DNA from: Azadirachta indica
Lineage: Eukaryota > Streptophyta > Magnoliopsida > Sapindales > Meliaceae
Direction: 5' to 3'
NCBI GenBank assembly: GCA_022749755.1
Contig: CM040453.1
Span: forward strand, 8,268,102-8,332,101
Length of the DNA stretch: 64,000 nt
Below, piece after piece: positions 36,254-48,640 of the stretch; the stretch's first letter is position 1; every line of letters starts with the position of its first letter. The notes below the pieces were generated by a model. That model had not been told where the DNA came from, made no database searches, and saw nothing but the letters and a program-made list of their open reading frames with translations. A program made the position numbers and the translations under genes.

Positions 36254-37299
36254 GAATTCTAGTTTAATATCTAGTTAGGATCTCTTTACTTGATACCGAA
36301 GCAATGTGATGAGTACAGATGTTTCCATGAATATATTTAGTAGGTCATATATGTTCAGTACAAAATAATAGAAAAAAAATAAAGTGCTTGGTGGACTGAA
36401 TAAAGAGAGAAATAAAAAGAAAGAAAGCGATGCAATAACAATATCACTATCTTAAAAGAATGCCTATAATACTCATTGTAGACTAAAAAGCAAGTCATGA
36501 TCAGTTGGATCAAACATTATATATATAGGCCCCTTCCCTTTCTTTTGGATGTAATATTTTGACTGACTTGATCACTTTCTCTTTGATTTTTTTTAAAATT
36601 TTTTGATAGTTGTAATATTTTGACTATCTGGATCACTTTTCTGTTTTTTGGTCTTAAAGTTAGATTTAGAGGTGGATATTTATCAATTTAATTGATGAAT
36701 TTTTCGGATGATACAAAATATTTAAGGTTCAAATTTTATTTGCATTTGACTTTTTAAATATAAATTTAGATTTATATTAAGAGCGCATGTTTTCTATATT
36801 CTTCATCATTGTAACTTCTATATATGAACAAAGTCAAAATTTTCCAAATAAATTATGCAATATATTTGCTTTGTATTAATCAATCCTCTCTTTATTTATA
36901 TCTACTCAAATTTTTTATTTTTTTAAGGCCGTTTATTTCTATCTAAATATAGTTAAGAAGAAAAATTGTTGGTTATGTAATTGTATTGCTTTAGCAGCTC
37001 CAAACAGCAACTCAAAAGTCATAAAGCAGTTTAAGCAGAACTTGCCAACTGGGTTTAATGTCTTGTATACGGTACTGTAATTAATTGTAGTATATTGGAT
37101 AGCTAGATAGATTAGATGTATCTGTTGTTTCGTCGTGGAACAGTGATCATTACGCTGCATTCTTGGTGACAGATAAAGAGACTGCCTTTCATTTTCTAGA
37201 GTGACAACAATAATTGAAAAAGATCAAGAAAACAAAACAAAACGAAACCCCAAATGACTTATTTTCTGGAAAATAATTTTAAAAAACGTTTTTTCCATT

Positions 37300-37331
<32 letters not shown>

Positions 37332-37631
37332 GCTAGGTTCATTTATATTAATGAACTTATCACATGATGCAAATATATCTATAGATGAATTCAACAAGTT
37401 GAAAATCATTACATGTACCGATCACATGCAAGCTTGTATGTATGATATATGAACAAAAATACGTAATAAATCTTTGTCGGGTAATAATAATTAATTTTTA
37501 ACAGTTGTGTAACGTAGAGGAGAGGTGAAATCTAAAGAAGGTAGCAAAAGGGTAGATAGACGATAGAAGAGGAAGACGAGACGGGGCTGACACCCTGAGT
37601 TGTTTTGATGTCAACCCTAAAATTCTGTTGG

Positions 37632-37752
37632 TGGCCGTATTTGGACAGCTAAAGATTCTTACAATGAAATTGACCAATCAATAGAACAATCAAATAAAGT
37701 TAAAAATATTATTAGAAATCTTTTGTTAGCTGTTCCTGTCCAAATGTGGCTA
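37632..37752. mobile_element. Very short TIR element (~120 bp)
   Basis: TGGCCGTATTTGGACAG on the left is mirrored by CTGTCCAAATGTGGCTA on the right. The inner GCTAAAGATTCTT is mirrored by AGAAATCTTTTGTTAGC. This gives a near-complete hairpin typical of a MITE. No clear target-site duplication was found. Confidence 0.6.
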
Positions 37753-38859
37753 TACCATTAACCCCTCCCTACTAACACGCTAAATTTAATTTAATTTAGC
37801 TTAATTACTGTAAAAAAAATCAATGACGAAAAATCCAGAAAATTAATTAAAATATTAGGTTTAGGGGGAAAAAATCAACCAGAAATCGTAGTATTTTAGT
37901 TTATTTTGGATAGGGTAAGGAGTTATCCGCAAATATATCATCGATTCAAGAATTTTTTCTTGTGGGCTATTAATATTAATATTAGTATTGTTATTGTTAT
38001 TATTATTATTATTAGTTTTTCTATCTTTTGTGGACTAAAATAAGAATTGTATAATAAAATGATATTATTTTTCTTTACTAAATAAGATCGAGACTTTTTA
38101 TTCAGCTACATGAGGCAGCTGAATACATTAGATGATAACCCAAAACAAAAAAAAGGAAAACTGTTTAATTCGATTGAAATTAGTTAGAATATTGTAATTT
38201 CTCATTGAATTTTTACCTTAATGTTAATGAATGGTACATTTGAGCTTGAGAGTGTCTTGATAAATTTTCTCGGCTGTGCTCAAACCCTAACCCTAATTGC
38301 AAATGTGATTGGTTGATGATAAAATATGTTAATGGAAAAAAGAATAATAATTATACACAAACATAGAGATGAACACAAGTGGTAATAATATGGGCGGTTG
38401 CTGAATGGACAGAAGTGCAGGTGAATTAGGTAGCAACGCAGCATGGATTATTCTAAAATCTAAACAGAAAAGGATGAAGTGAGAATCTCAGTCTTCTAAA
38501 CAAAGTGGTCATGTGATGAATTAGTACTAAAATATGATAGTATAAAAAGGAAAAGGCTCTTGGAGGAGAGAGTGTTAAAATTTTTTTTAAAATTTGAAAA
38601 AAAGAAAAGCCTTCGGAAGAAAAGAAAAAAATGATAAATTATGATAAAATTCATTTCTTTTTTGTTACTTTATTTAAATAAAGAAAATGAAGAAATAGAG
38701 AGATAGAATAGAGGAATCCATGTATTTCCAAGCACTTGCAGACAAAATGAGCTTCAGAAGAGAAAAGCAACCTTTGCTTTACGACCCAGAAAAGGAGTTT
38801 TCAAACTCACCATAAGGTTAGCATAGGAAACTGCGTGGTTAGTAACCCAACTCACATAC

Positions 38860-39404
38860 CATCTATCTCTCTCTCTCTATCTCTATCTCTATCTCATGAC
38901 GGTGTCTATATTTAGTGGTAAAGCTTTGGGTGCAACTTCAACCCCACATCTTCCTTCTTTCTCTCACACCTCTTGCCCCACAAAAATTTTGCCTACCGAT
39001 CTTCACCCCTTCCCCTACGCTGAATTAGCTTCTGGGTTTTGCTTGTTTTATGCCAATTCTGAGGCAAGTTTGTGGGGCTTCTTAAGTTGGAAACCCCCTT
39101 TTGATTATGACCCAGACCTGTTTTTATTGCTCTCAGATCTCTCTTTATTCTATCTACTTCATAAATACCTCTCTTTTTCTCTCCATTTCCTTCCTCCTCT
39201 GCCTTATTTTAGTCCTTCGTGATCATAATCATGAAGAATTTTGTTCTGGATAAAAATTTATCTAAGTTACTCATTCATTTTCAGGCATTTCTGGTTCACA
39301 TATATCCATTTGTATACATTCAGTATCTTGTTCAATGACGCCGAACTTCATATATAAACGCTTGGATATATGCTATTAGATGTATTTACATGTGTTTATT
39401 ACAA
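38860..39404 (+). promoter_or_regulatory. Probable promoter and 5' part of the MIR160 primary transcript
   Basis: A CT/TATC-rich run (38865-38893) precedes a C/T-rich segment. A TATA-like CATAAATACC at about 39160-39169 lies about 260 bases before the mature miR160 and is followed by a pyrimidine-rich stretch suited to transcription start. A 108-codon frame (38896-39222) covers the segment but ends in low-complexity Leu/Pro/Ser and resembles no family, so it is not called as a gene. Confidence 0.35.
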
Positions 39405-39535
39405 GATCATGCATATTTATATAAGTATGTGCCTGGCTCCCTGTATGCCATTTGCAGAGCACATCGAATATCGATGGCCTCCGTGAATGGCGTATGAGGA
39501 GCCATGCATATGTCATGTATTATATCCATGCTTTT
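39405..39535 (+). ncRNA. MIR160: MIR160 precursor hairpin
   Basis: The 5' arm contains the full 21-nt conserved miR160 at 39430-39450 (TGCCTGGCT...GTATGCCA). The 3' arm contains the miR160* at 39490-39510 (GCGTATGAGG...CATGCATA). The two pair with a two-base 3' offset and a loop of about 39 nt containing a small internal hairpin (ATCGAATATCGAT). miR160 guides cleavage of ARF10/16/17-class auxin response factor mRNAs in known plants. The strand follows from miR160 lying on the 5' arm, as in all MIR160 loci. Exact precursor ends are estimated. Confidence 0.95.
39430..39450 (+). ncRNA. Mature miR160
   Basis: 21 bases identical to the conserved plant miR160 as I know it, beginning TGCCTGGCTCC and ending TGTATGCCA. 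Confidence 0.95.
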
Positions 39536-42397
39536 TGCAGGGGGTGTTTTCCTGTTTTTTCCAAAGACTAAGAACACAAAGGGCAGCATTGTAATTTTGT
39601 AAGATGCAGGTTCAGCCTTGTATTTAAGGTACAGTTAATCTCATCTTCGTCTTCGGTAAATATCTTTTTTATGGGTTTTAGGTTTCGATGATGAGACTTC
39701 TGTTCAATTCAAGAACTTCCGTAAGAGTATGATCCATGAGACTTTAAATCATATTTCAATACACCTCTAACGAGGAATATATAAATATATTTATTTTTCT
39801 AGGAAATTTCTCCGTAGAGGACAAATTATTCCGCTGAATCAGAACTCCATACCGGACACATCAGAGTTTGATCGACTTACAAGATGAGTATCTTCCCCGT
39901 CCATTTTCTTACACTCATGTCTCATTATTGTCCTAGAATCTACAGGTTCAGTACTATTCAGAGAGTCTATATTCATGCGAATCTAGTTGATGGTTTGGTC
40001 CGGAGAGAAATCTGATTGACAGGTCGAATAGATCACAGGCAGAAAGAGGGGAAATGATGGTTTTTGTTTTTTTATTTGAATTGTTGCATTGTCAAGGTCT
40101 TCAATATTTTTCATAGTTAATCATATATGCCCAATTCGATCCATGAATCCTAGTTGAATAATTAACTGAGCTGCAAATATCTGAAAACCCAAAATACTCA
40201 GCAACATTAAGGCAGAAGCCACTCGTTTAGTGACTTATAGGGGAATATACATGCATGTGTTTTAACATACTAGTTTTTGGTCCTGGCTTTGGACAAACCC
40301 AGAAGTTGATCAGGAGTTCTGAAACACAGAAGAACCATTTAGTCTAGGCCGTTGATTCAATAGATTATAGATAAACAAGTTGTTTCCAACCATTTGATCA
40401 GTACCATTGTCTTTGTTTTCAATAGCTAGGCATACAGAAAACAGAAAAGAACTGATCATCATCTGCGCAGGTATTCATAATCAAGAGTGATTTAGGGTTA
40501 TGATCTGCACTGCACTAAGCTTAAACAGAGATATGACTCAGAATCATAACTTTGATTTCTCCCTCTATTTTATAAATTAAAATATTAAAAGAAAGAAATA
40601 TCACAGACACAAACACACATGTCTGGCCAGGGATTTTTGAGAAAGAAAAAAGGTGAGAATTCTGGGAAAAGTAAAAGAGTGAGCAGTGGAGGATTATGAT
40701 TATAGCTACTAGGGAATCTCACAACAAAAGATGGACCACCCTCATCTATCTTTTTGATTGGCTATCAGGGAATATGTTTTCTACGGTCAAAGTAAGTCAA
40801 AAAAGTTGTGATCAGGCAAATCAAGCAAGAGAAAGAAAAACAGCCTTCGCTACCTACACGTATAGGGACCACGTTCAAGATCTCCTGAAATCAATTAGAT
40901 TTTGGAATATCGTTTTTAACATTTTCATTTTTCACAGCCTTTAATCTACAGAACATTCTTTCTGGATCGACACAGAGGAAGAGCTAATATATATACATAT
41001 ATAAATAGTGGAAAAAAAATATACTGGCTAGTTAAGCTTGTAGGGGTCCACCATCTTCCTTCCTCTGTTCAGTGTTCTAATGTTACAGCAGAATGTACTC
41101 CGTGAGAATCTGGAAAATTAGATTGAAGATTGATATATATTTCTAGTATTTGATGATCATGTTTTACTTACGTAAAATGATTTCCAGGTTTTGGAAAGAA
41201 AATCTGCAAACGTTGATTACATTGATCATTTCCATAATGTAGATAGCTTTTTCTGCAGATATTTTTTTTCTTTAGTGGGAATAGCTCAGAGATAAAAAGT
41301 AGCATTACGATTTCTTGTTGAAAGAACAAACCCTTTTCCAAGATAATATTCTGAAGATTTTGGTTCATTGTGATCCAAATCAAAATACAACACAAAAATT
41401 AGAACATTAATTGAATGAAAATTTTGAAAATACAATACACACATATATATAATTACAAAAATTTGGTGACTATAGCATTATAACCGTTGTACTGCATGCA
41501 CTTTGACCTCAGACTATATATACAGTAATTCTACAACATTATTATTGTTTCCTGCCTTTGTATTTCTCAGATTAAGGCCACTGTTTATGTGCCGATATAA
41601 AGGACAGTCTGTTCCAGAATCGGGAACAATGTGTATTCTTTTTCTGAGTCTAGAAAATTAGACTTACAGATGATGAGAGCGTGAGAGAGGGATAAAAGTG
41701 AGAGATCTTTAAGTTTCTTCAGCATATATATCTGCATCATAGAAGATGTGATGTTTAGAAAACTGTCAGATAAAAATTCTTCAAAATCTTCACTGAAACA
41801 ACTTTAATTACCAATTTGCATGCTTGCCAGTCGATTCCTGATCAGAAAAATTGCAGTTGTACAGGTGTACTTTAGATTTTTACATGTATTAATTGCGTCT
41901 ACTTATAAAATAAACACTGTTGTTTGCTTTTAGTATGTGTCTGTGTATGTATATATAAATATTTCTTTTACAGTTTGAATCCAATTCTACCTTGGAATTC
42001 ACCTGGAAAAAGAAAATATTAGGATCATAAAAATTACCATTATAAACTGACTGCCAAGTGTGTTGGTTTTAACTTATAAAATTTTAAGTAACATTAAGCT
42101 TTGTTTTTTATATATCAAACTGAAAGGAGAAAAATATGGACTTCTACATTGATCATGACTCCTTGCATACAAATTAAGTATGATTTTATTGCGTGGCCTT
42201 GTCACGTAGATTTATAATTATTAATCTAAATTTTATAGAACTCACAATTTAAAACTTCGAAATAATCATACAATAAATTGAAGTTATTTACCAGTATTAT
42301 TAAATCCTTTGATAGCTTAACTTGGACATTTCTTTGTAATATGAACATTTTTCTTTATTAATTTCAAAGATATTTTTATATATACCAACCATAACTG
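39536..42397. other. Intergenic region downstream of MIR160; no gene seen
   Basis: No supported coding frame. An 82-codon frame at 40696-40944 and a minus frame at 41168-41395 lack family motifs. The rest is moderately AT-rich single-copy-looking DNA. Confidence 0.4.
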
Positions 42398-45300
42398 TGA
42401 TTCACGTTAGATGAAGTAATATTATTTCACGTTCTTCAAATTCAAAAAAACATGGGCTTGGTAGAGGCGCATTTCCATAACATTGGATTACAAATGTTTT
42501 CCCGGTGTATTAATTAATTTTCAGGACGCAATCAGCTTTATTATATTTGCACGTGTTTAAAACAATTTATCCTACTACAAAAACAATATTGAGTACACTC
42601 ATGAAATGTACAACGGTGGGCTGCGTTTTCTGGTCGTCATGCTTTGTGATGAGCGTCTCTGTCGGCCTACTTTCACATCCATGATATCATTGATGAGCCC
42701 CGGCCGAAATATCTGTACGTTGTGGATGTTGATATCACCCTTCATCATCTTAGTCGCGGCTGACATATTAAGCCAACCTTGAGGAACCGGATGGCTTCTT
42801 TTTCCGAGAAGTCTCCGTTTAGCACAGATACCACTACATGCAGAAGCTTGTTTGAGTTGTACATTTCAGTGGTAGCTAGTCCAGTTTAATTATTTTCATC
42901 TTTTTTTAGGGCTCTTAACATAACATATAAAATGTGTAGAATAATATTCACATATTGGTCGTACCTGCTCCACAAGATGATACTCTCCAATATTCATGTC
43001 GAAGTCAATTGATGTTAGACCACATATTATCTCCGGAAGCAGAACTCCAAAACTATAAACATATAATTTTCGAGTGAAATATGTAGTTACAGCGTACTCT
43101 GGAGCCAAATATCCTCTTTAACAATAAAAAACAAATTTACAATTAATAAAGGTACCTTTTGGACTTGAATCAATATTATTTGAAGTTAGTTTATATATAT
43201 ATGTGGTGGTTTTACAATGTGACCACAACGCATGTAGTGATGTCACCGACTCTTTTTTTCACAAATTTTTATATTAATTATTAATTTTTAGATTAAGAAT
43301 ATGTGAAAGGTGAAGATTGTATATAACAAATATAGAAAAATTCTTTTAAACTTATTTAATAAGGTATTCTATATCTTTTTCCTTTTCTCTTTTTTACCGT
43401 TAATCTATTAATCTCTCTCCCACTTTAATTTTGTTTATTACATCTTCTATATACAAACATATTTTAATTTTAATTATCATTTATAAGTTAAAAAATTTCA
43501 TTAATTAAAATAATTTTTTAAAAAATTCATGATTTAGTTAGATTAATTTATTAATTAAAATAATTTTTATTTAAATTTTTAAGTTTTTTTAATTTACAAG
43601 TTATAATTAAAATGAAAATTAAAATAAGTTATTTAAATATTTGAGTTTTTCAATTTAAAATTGATAATTAAAATGAAAAAAAATAATGAAAAGAGAGAAG
43701 ATATAATAAAGAAGAGAAAAATAAAAGAGAGATTTTACGAGTTATTAAGGAAGAAAGAGAAAAAAAAGATAATTTACAAATATAAAAAATCTTAATTAAT
43801 GAATATAAAATATTTATTATATTTTTATTTCATTTAATCTTAACTCTTTTCGTACCCTTAATTTAAAAGTTAATAATTGATATAAAAATTTATGTAAAAA
43901 AAAAAGATTGATGATCTGGCTCTCTCTCTATATATAAATATATATCATTATTACGTGCATATTTTCAAGTGCATTATATTATATTATACCAAGCAAATTA
44001 AGCAATTAAAGAGAAATATAATTAATTTATACCGAGCAAAGTTTGGAATAAACTGTTGTTTTCCATGTAATCATAAACAAGAATTCTGAAAGGCCCATCA
44101 ACGCAACCTCCACACAACTTAACAATATTTTCGTGAGAAATATTGACCACGGAAGCTATTTCTGACATGAATTCTTTCTCTCGTTGTCTGGATTCTGAAA
44201 GCACTTTCATGCTATAACACTTCCATGTTGAAGCTTCCCCTTTAAGGTCAAAAAATTTCGTACATATATTTTGAAAATATTAGATGAATTATAAAATGGA
44301 ACAACACCCTTAACTAATGTAAAATTAGAGTGTAAATTTATGTACCTTATAAACAGAGCCAAATGCACCTTCCCCGATTTTATTTGACGAGAGGAAGCCA
44401 GTGGTGGCGATTGTCAGTTCGTGGTAGGAAAATGCATCAATATTTTTTAGGATTTCTTCACCTGATTTAACGAATATTTAGTTAGATGTGAAAGATGTGA
44501 CAACGATGCTTAATCAAATATACAAAGGTCAATGAATTTTCCAACTAATAGACAGAGATATGTATGCATGTCATAAAATGAAAAATTATGGCAAAAAATC
44601 ATTTTTTGAATTCTATAAAAACAATTTCATATTACTAAAATGTTGGTAAAAGCAATAATTTCTGAAAAACTCTCTACGTTAAAGCATGGAACTGAACTTT
44701 AGAATTGAACTTAGACTTTCACGTTTTGTCATATTAATTTATTAACTCATGTTACTGAGTGTTTTTATATATAAATATTTTATAAAATTTGTTATTACCC
44801 AATACAAATTATTAATATTTTCAAATACCACACAATAATATATATCGAAGAATAATCTTTTGAAAAGTTAATATTTTAGAACTTTCAAAATATAATTTAA
44901 ATATATGAACAAAAATCTACATAAAAATGGTAACTTAAAACAATAATAATACAAACACAAGACTCTGTGTTAGATGACTTGACATGAAACATTACCTAGA
45001 TGATTTTGTCAACAAATGGCCTGCCAACCATCAGCAATAAGTTCAAGTACTATAATATCATTTATTTCCTTCATTTGTGATTTTCTTTTTACACATATAT
45101 TTTTTTGTAAATTGCGGATGAGATGAAATGCATTCATTCAATTACTGAAAAAACCCCAAAAATTAGGGTAAACACAAAATTAAAAATATATGGCGTTTTC
45201 GTACAACAATTCAAAAAAGTATCAGAATTTGAGTGTAAGGTTTTATATATTTATGAGTAGAACTAGAACAGCTGCAGGAGATAAACGATCACGATCGAAC

Positions 45301-45961
45301 AAAATACATTACCTCTTCTGGCGTCCTCCGTAGTGACTTCTGATGATGAGAAAGAAAAGCAGTTTATGCAAGAAGAAAAAGAGAATAGCTCCATTAATTT
45401 CATCAAAGCGGCAAGCATGGAATTAATATATATTGAATTCGAGGTAGCTAGCTAGCTAGCTATTGCTCAACTTCCATGCAATTGCTGCAAGCAACGGATG
45501 TTTATAAACTAATTATAAATTAGCGTGGTTGAAGTTGCTGAAATCCAAATGAGAAAAGAAGCCAAAGGTAAACAGGGCCGGGCAGTGTGTGGCTGCGGCT
45601 TTTAGCTGAAATAATTCATATATATAGTATAATAATCATTTAAGATTATTTTATTGCAGTTTTGGGTAATATTATTAAATTCCAATTAATAAAAATTCGA
45701 TGGAACAGATCTTTTGCTCCTTTTCTTTTGCATGTTTTTGGCACCATTGGATTGGATTTCATTGGTCTAAAAGAGGCGGCTGGTTCTAATTATTGTTTGT
45801 ATATGTTAATTTCCTTTTGTTTACTATAAATTATTACTCTGACTTCTTGGTTAATTTAATGCCAGAAATAACCAGGATTATAATTAGAAATAATATATAG
45901 TACAACACTGTGATTGTGATTGATGCAGTCCATGAAATGGACATATTACAATAGACAATTA
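42398..45961 (-). pseudogene. Inverted, inactivated copy of the RLCK kinase gene
   Basis: Homology to the kinase at 25.1-29.45 kb covers promoter, exons and 3' flank in opposite orientation. Equivalent exons: exon 1 45403-45313; exon 2 44461-44346 (in frame, one codon fewer, P-loop GEGAFGSVYK); exon 3 about 44240-44033, where a one-base deletion in the GTAGCAGTG-equivalent gives TGA straight after Ala; exon 4 reduced to about 35 bases (43213-43250); exon 5 43115-42965 (DVYSF altered to LYVYSF); exon 6 about 42870-42624, lacking the acceptor with GCTTGGG and carrying an internal deletion before the RPRMSA region. The loss of HRD and DFG with exon 4 rules out kinase activity. Confidence 0.9.
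43251..43907. mobile_element. TIR element inserted in exon 4 of the kinase pseudogene (~0.66 kb)
   Basis: The left TCTTTTTTTCACAAATTTTT and following TTAATTATTAATTTTTAGAT mirror the right end (43855-43907), giving imperfect inverted termini of about 55 bases. The interior is AT-rich and non-coding. The surviving tail of exon 4 (43213-43250) lies immediately to the left. The rest of the exon is absent on the right, so a deletion accompanied or followed the insertion. Confidence 0.65.
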
Positions 45962-46370
45962 TTCATAACTTTAAAAAGAGATTATCTTGATACAAAATAT
46001 GTGTCAAGTAATAATATTTCTTGACACTTAGATTTGTGTCAACATAACTATTATCATAAATAATGACACTTGAAATTTGTGTTAAGAGATATGACATAAT
46101 CTTGACATAAGATTTATGTCAAGGCAAACTTTTCTTGATATTTGTTTTTTTATCAACATAGTTTTAAAGAATTTTTAACAAATTTTAAATGTTACAAGTA
46201 CTTACATTTGAAATATGTGTCAAGAGAAGTTGTATGATTAAATCTTTCTTAATAATTACTCTTGACACATTTTTAATGTCACAAATGATGATACCTAACT
46301 TGAATCAAAATCTCTTGACATTTACTTGTCATAATTTTAACTTTTATTTTTGTGTCAAGAATGTTTGAAA
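45961..46370. repeat. Subterminal repeat cluster of the CACTA element (TGTGTCAAG motif)
   Basis: About eleven copies of TGTGTCAAG or its complement CTTGACACA (with one or two changes) occur in both orientations between 46010 and 46370. Such arrays bind the TnpA-type protein in En/Spm elements. The cluster starts directly where homology to the kinase promoter ends. A clean CACTA terminus was not found at this edge. Confidence 0.6.
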
Positions 46371-48015
46371 CATATAATAAGACATATTTTTCATAAATTT
46401 ATGATTTTTTATATTGGTTATTATTGGTTTGTTTAACAATAATTTTGCATTTATTATATTAATTTATTAATTGATTGTTAGCTTGATGTCACAGTTAAAA
46501 TAAATAATAAATATTTAAAATATAATTTTTATTAATAATAAATGTCAATTGAACATTGGATTACATTAAAATTTATTATAATCAAATTATCTAAAATGTA
46601 ACACTTAACAATAATCTAAAATGTATTATAATGACCTCATTCACAAATACAATAAATTCTACAACATTGAAAATAGTTTCCAATTTCAATTGAAAACCAA
46701 TAATCAGCTTTGAAACATAAGAACATAAACAATGGTCCATACAACATTTAAAATGTGTATACTTTATAATTTTGAGAATGTGTAAGACTATAGATAACTA
46801 ACTTATTACCTACTATTAAGGAAATGATAGTCCTTGCCTTGCTCCAACTTTCAATAAATTTTTCAAATGTATCCTGCATTAAAGTTAATACAATTTTAAA
46901 TTAAAAATTAAAACATATCTTTATTCATCCAAAAAATTTTTTTAATTGTGATTATGAACAAATATCAATGTATACAACATAACTGTAATATAAAACAAAT
47001 TACAAACATCAAAAAAAATTATGGCTATATCAACAAATATTTAATTAATTTTTATAAACAATAATTCTATTAAAATTCAAGATCCTTTTTAATCACACTA
47101 AATAGAAAAGATTTAAACATAGACTAAATTACCAATATTTAAATCAACATGCACAACATAAATGTCAAATTCATCTTATATTACCCGTAATAAAATGAAG
47201 AGATTATCAAATTTCATTGACTCTTTTAAATTTTGAAGATACAAATGAAACTAACCTCAAGAAACTCATTGATAACAAAAGCTGCTAGCAAATTAGCCTT
47301 TTTACATAGAATTTACAAACAAATTTTATCAAAAATATCCTTAGAATTATACAAGAAGATTTTAGTCAGAAATTACTACCTAACAACCTTTACTTGCCTT
47401 TATTCGAACCCAAGAATAATAAGAGGTAGCTAGTACTCATCAATATAAATTGAGATCAATTGTATAATATTTTAATGTAACACATTTCATATAAATATCA
47501 ATAAAATATGGTATACAAATTAAAATCAACTTTTTTGTTGAGGTAGCCCTTTCTTCTTGTTTCGTACAAGCTTGAAATGGCTAACCTCAAATAATATCAT
47601 TTAAATTTACAAAACGATATAAATATTTATCTTTATCAACTTCTTGTTAATTTCAATCATAACACTAAAATATGAAGTATCTCCATTAAAGCAAATAAAA
47701 ATTACATTCAATCAACAATCACAATGACCAAACTAACTCAACTACATTTAATCATATGTAACAATTCCTAACAATTCCATAAAGCAATCATCCAATAAAT
47801 AAATATCAAATTAAGTCCATCCATGACCACACCATGTTAATTTTAGCCACAACCTGAAAATATGAAATCATCTTCATTGAAGCAAATAAAAAGTATTATA
47901 TTCAATTACCACCATTATCAAATTAACACAATTACAAACAGCTAATCATATGTAATAATTCCTAAACATAATGATTAGATATCATAAGCATATTTAATAT
48001 ATCACAAACACTTAC

Positions 48016-48640
48016 ATCTACCATAAGTAAACTTCTATCATCCATAATATCTTCAATATATCGCATGACATAATACCCACATTCCATTGACCCTGGTTGC
48101 CTTAAGGCCTATTGACATGAAAATTAATGCTCTCAACATACATCCTTTATGTTTAATTTAGACTTATCAGGTTGCTTGATAATTTACAAATTAAAGTGCT
48201 TTAGTTTATATTTACTTCATATAATTTAATATTTGTGAAACTTTTCAAGTATATATACATATATTCAAATACAATTAAAGCATGATTATTCAATACCTTA
48301 ATAATGGTCAACTGCACATATATCTTTTTCTTATTATGTTGAGTCGCGAAAATCATAATGCTCCTATAAATATATATATATAATTAATTAATCAATATCG
48401 AATGATGTTTATAACTATACCTCAAGAATAATTAGGTCATGCATACCTGTTTATCAGTTCTCGAATATCAATACCCGGCTCTTCCCTCAAAGGATCTAAA
48501 TAGTATGCTGCCTTCATTTTCATATCAACAACAACCAAAAATGGAATATGCAAATCAAAGCTTATTAGAAAAGAGTAATTGTATATTAAAACCTTTAACT
48601 AAAAGTCATACCCTAGATTATAGGGCATGAAAACTAGCTG
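48016..48640 (-). pseudogene. Ulp1-like (C48) protease remnant of the CACTA element
   Basis: Minus-strand pieces joined by good splice signals read KMKAAYYLDPLREEPGIDIR (about 48530-48450), then SIMIFATQHNKKKIYVQLTI (48363-48298) and ALRQPGSMECGYYVMRYIED (48110-48016). The last holds the conserved PGSxxCGYYVMRY motif with the nucleophilic Cys of Ulp1/SENP-type peptidases. The His/Asp part (normally HWxL...W.DS) is damaged: the sequence reads HIPFLVVVDMK. Many plant CACTA elements carry such a domain. This copy is fragmentary. Confidence 0.65.

Larger units (their letters stand above)
33801..38880. other. Intergenic region upstream of MIR160; no protein gene seen
   Basis: The region contains several poly-pyrimidine runs (CT at 35231-35250, poly-T at about 36219-36248), TA runs, and a small MITE at 37632-37752. 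No frame shows a recognisable protein family. Confidence 0.4.

Noticed and set aside
38896..39222. 108-codon frame before MIR160
   Set aside because: Low-complexity C-terminus, no family motif, and it lies in the likely promoter or primary transcript of the miRNA; retained only as a note under the MIR160 finding.
46000..46370. Regularly recurring short motif resembling a CRISPR-like or tandem array
   Set aside because: Copies occur in both orientations with irregular spacing and are diverged, as in CACTA subterminal regions. The genome is eukaryotic.
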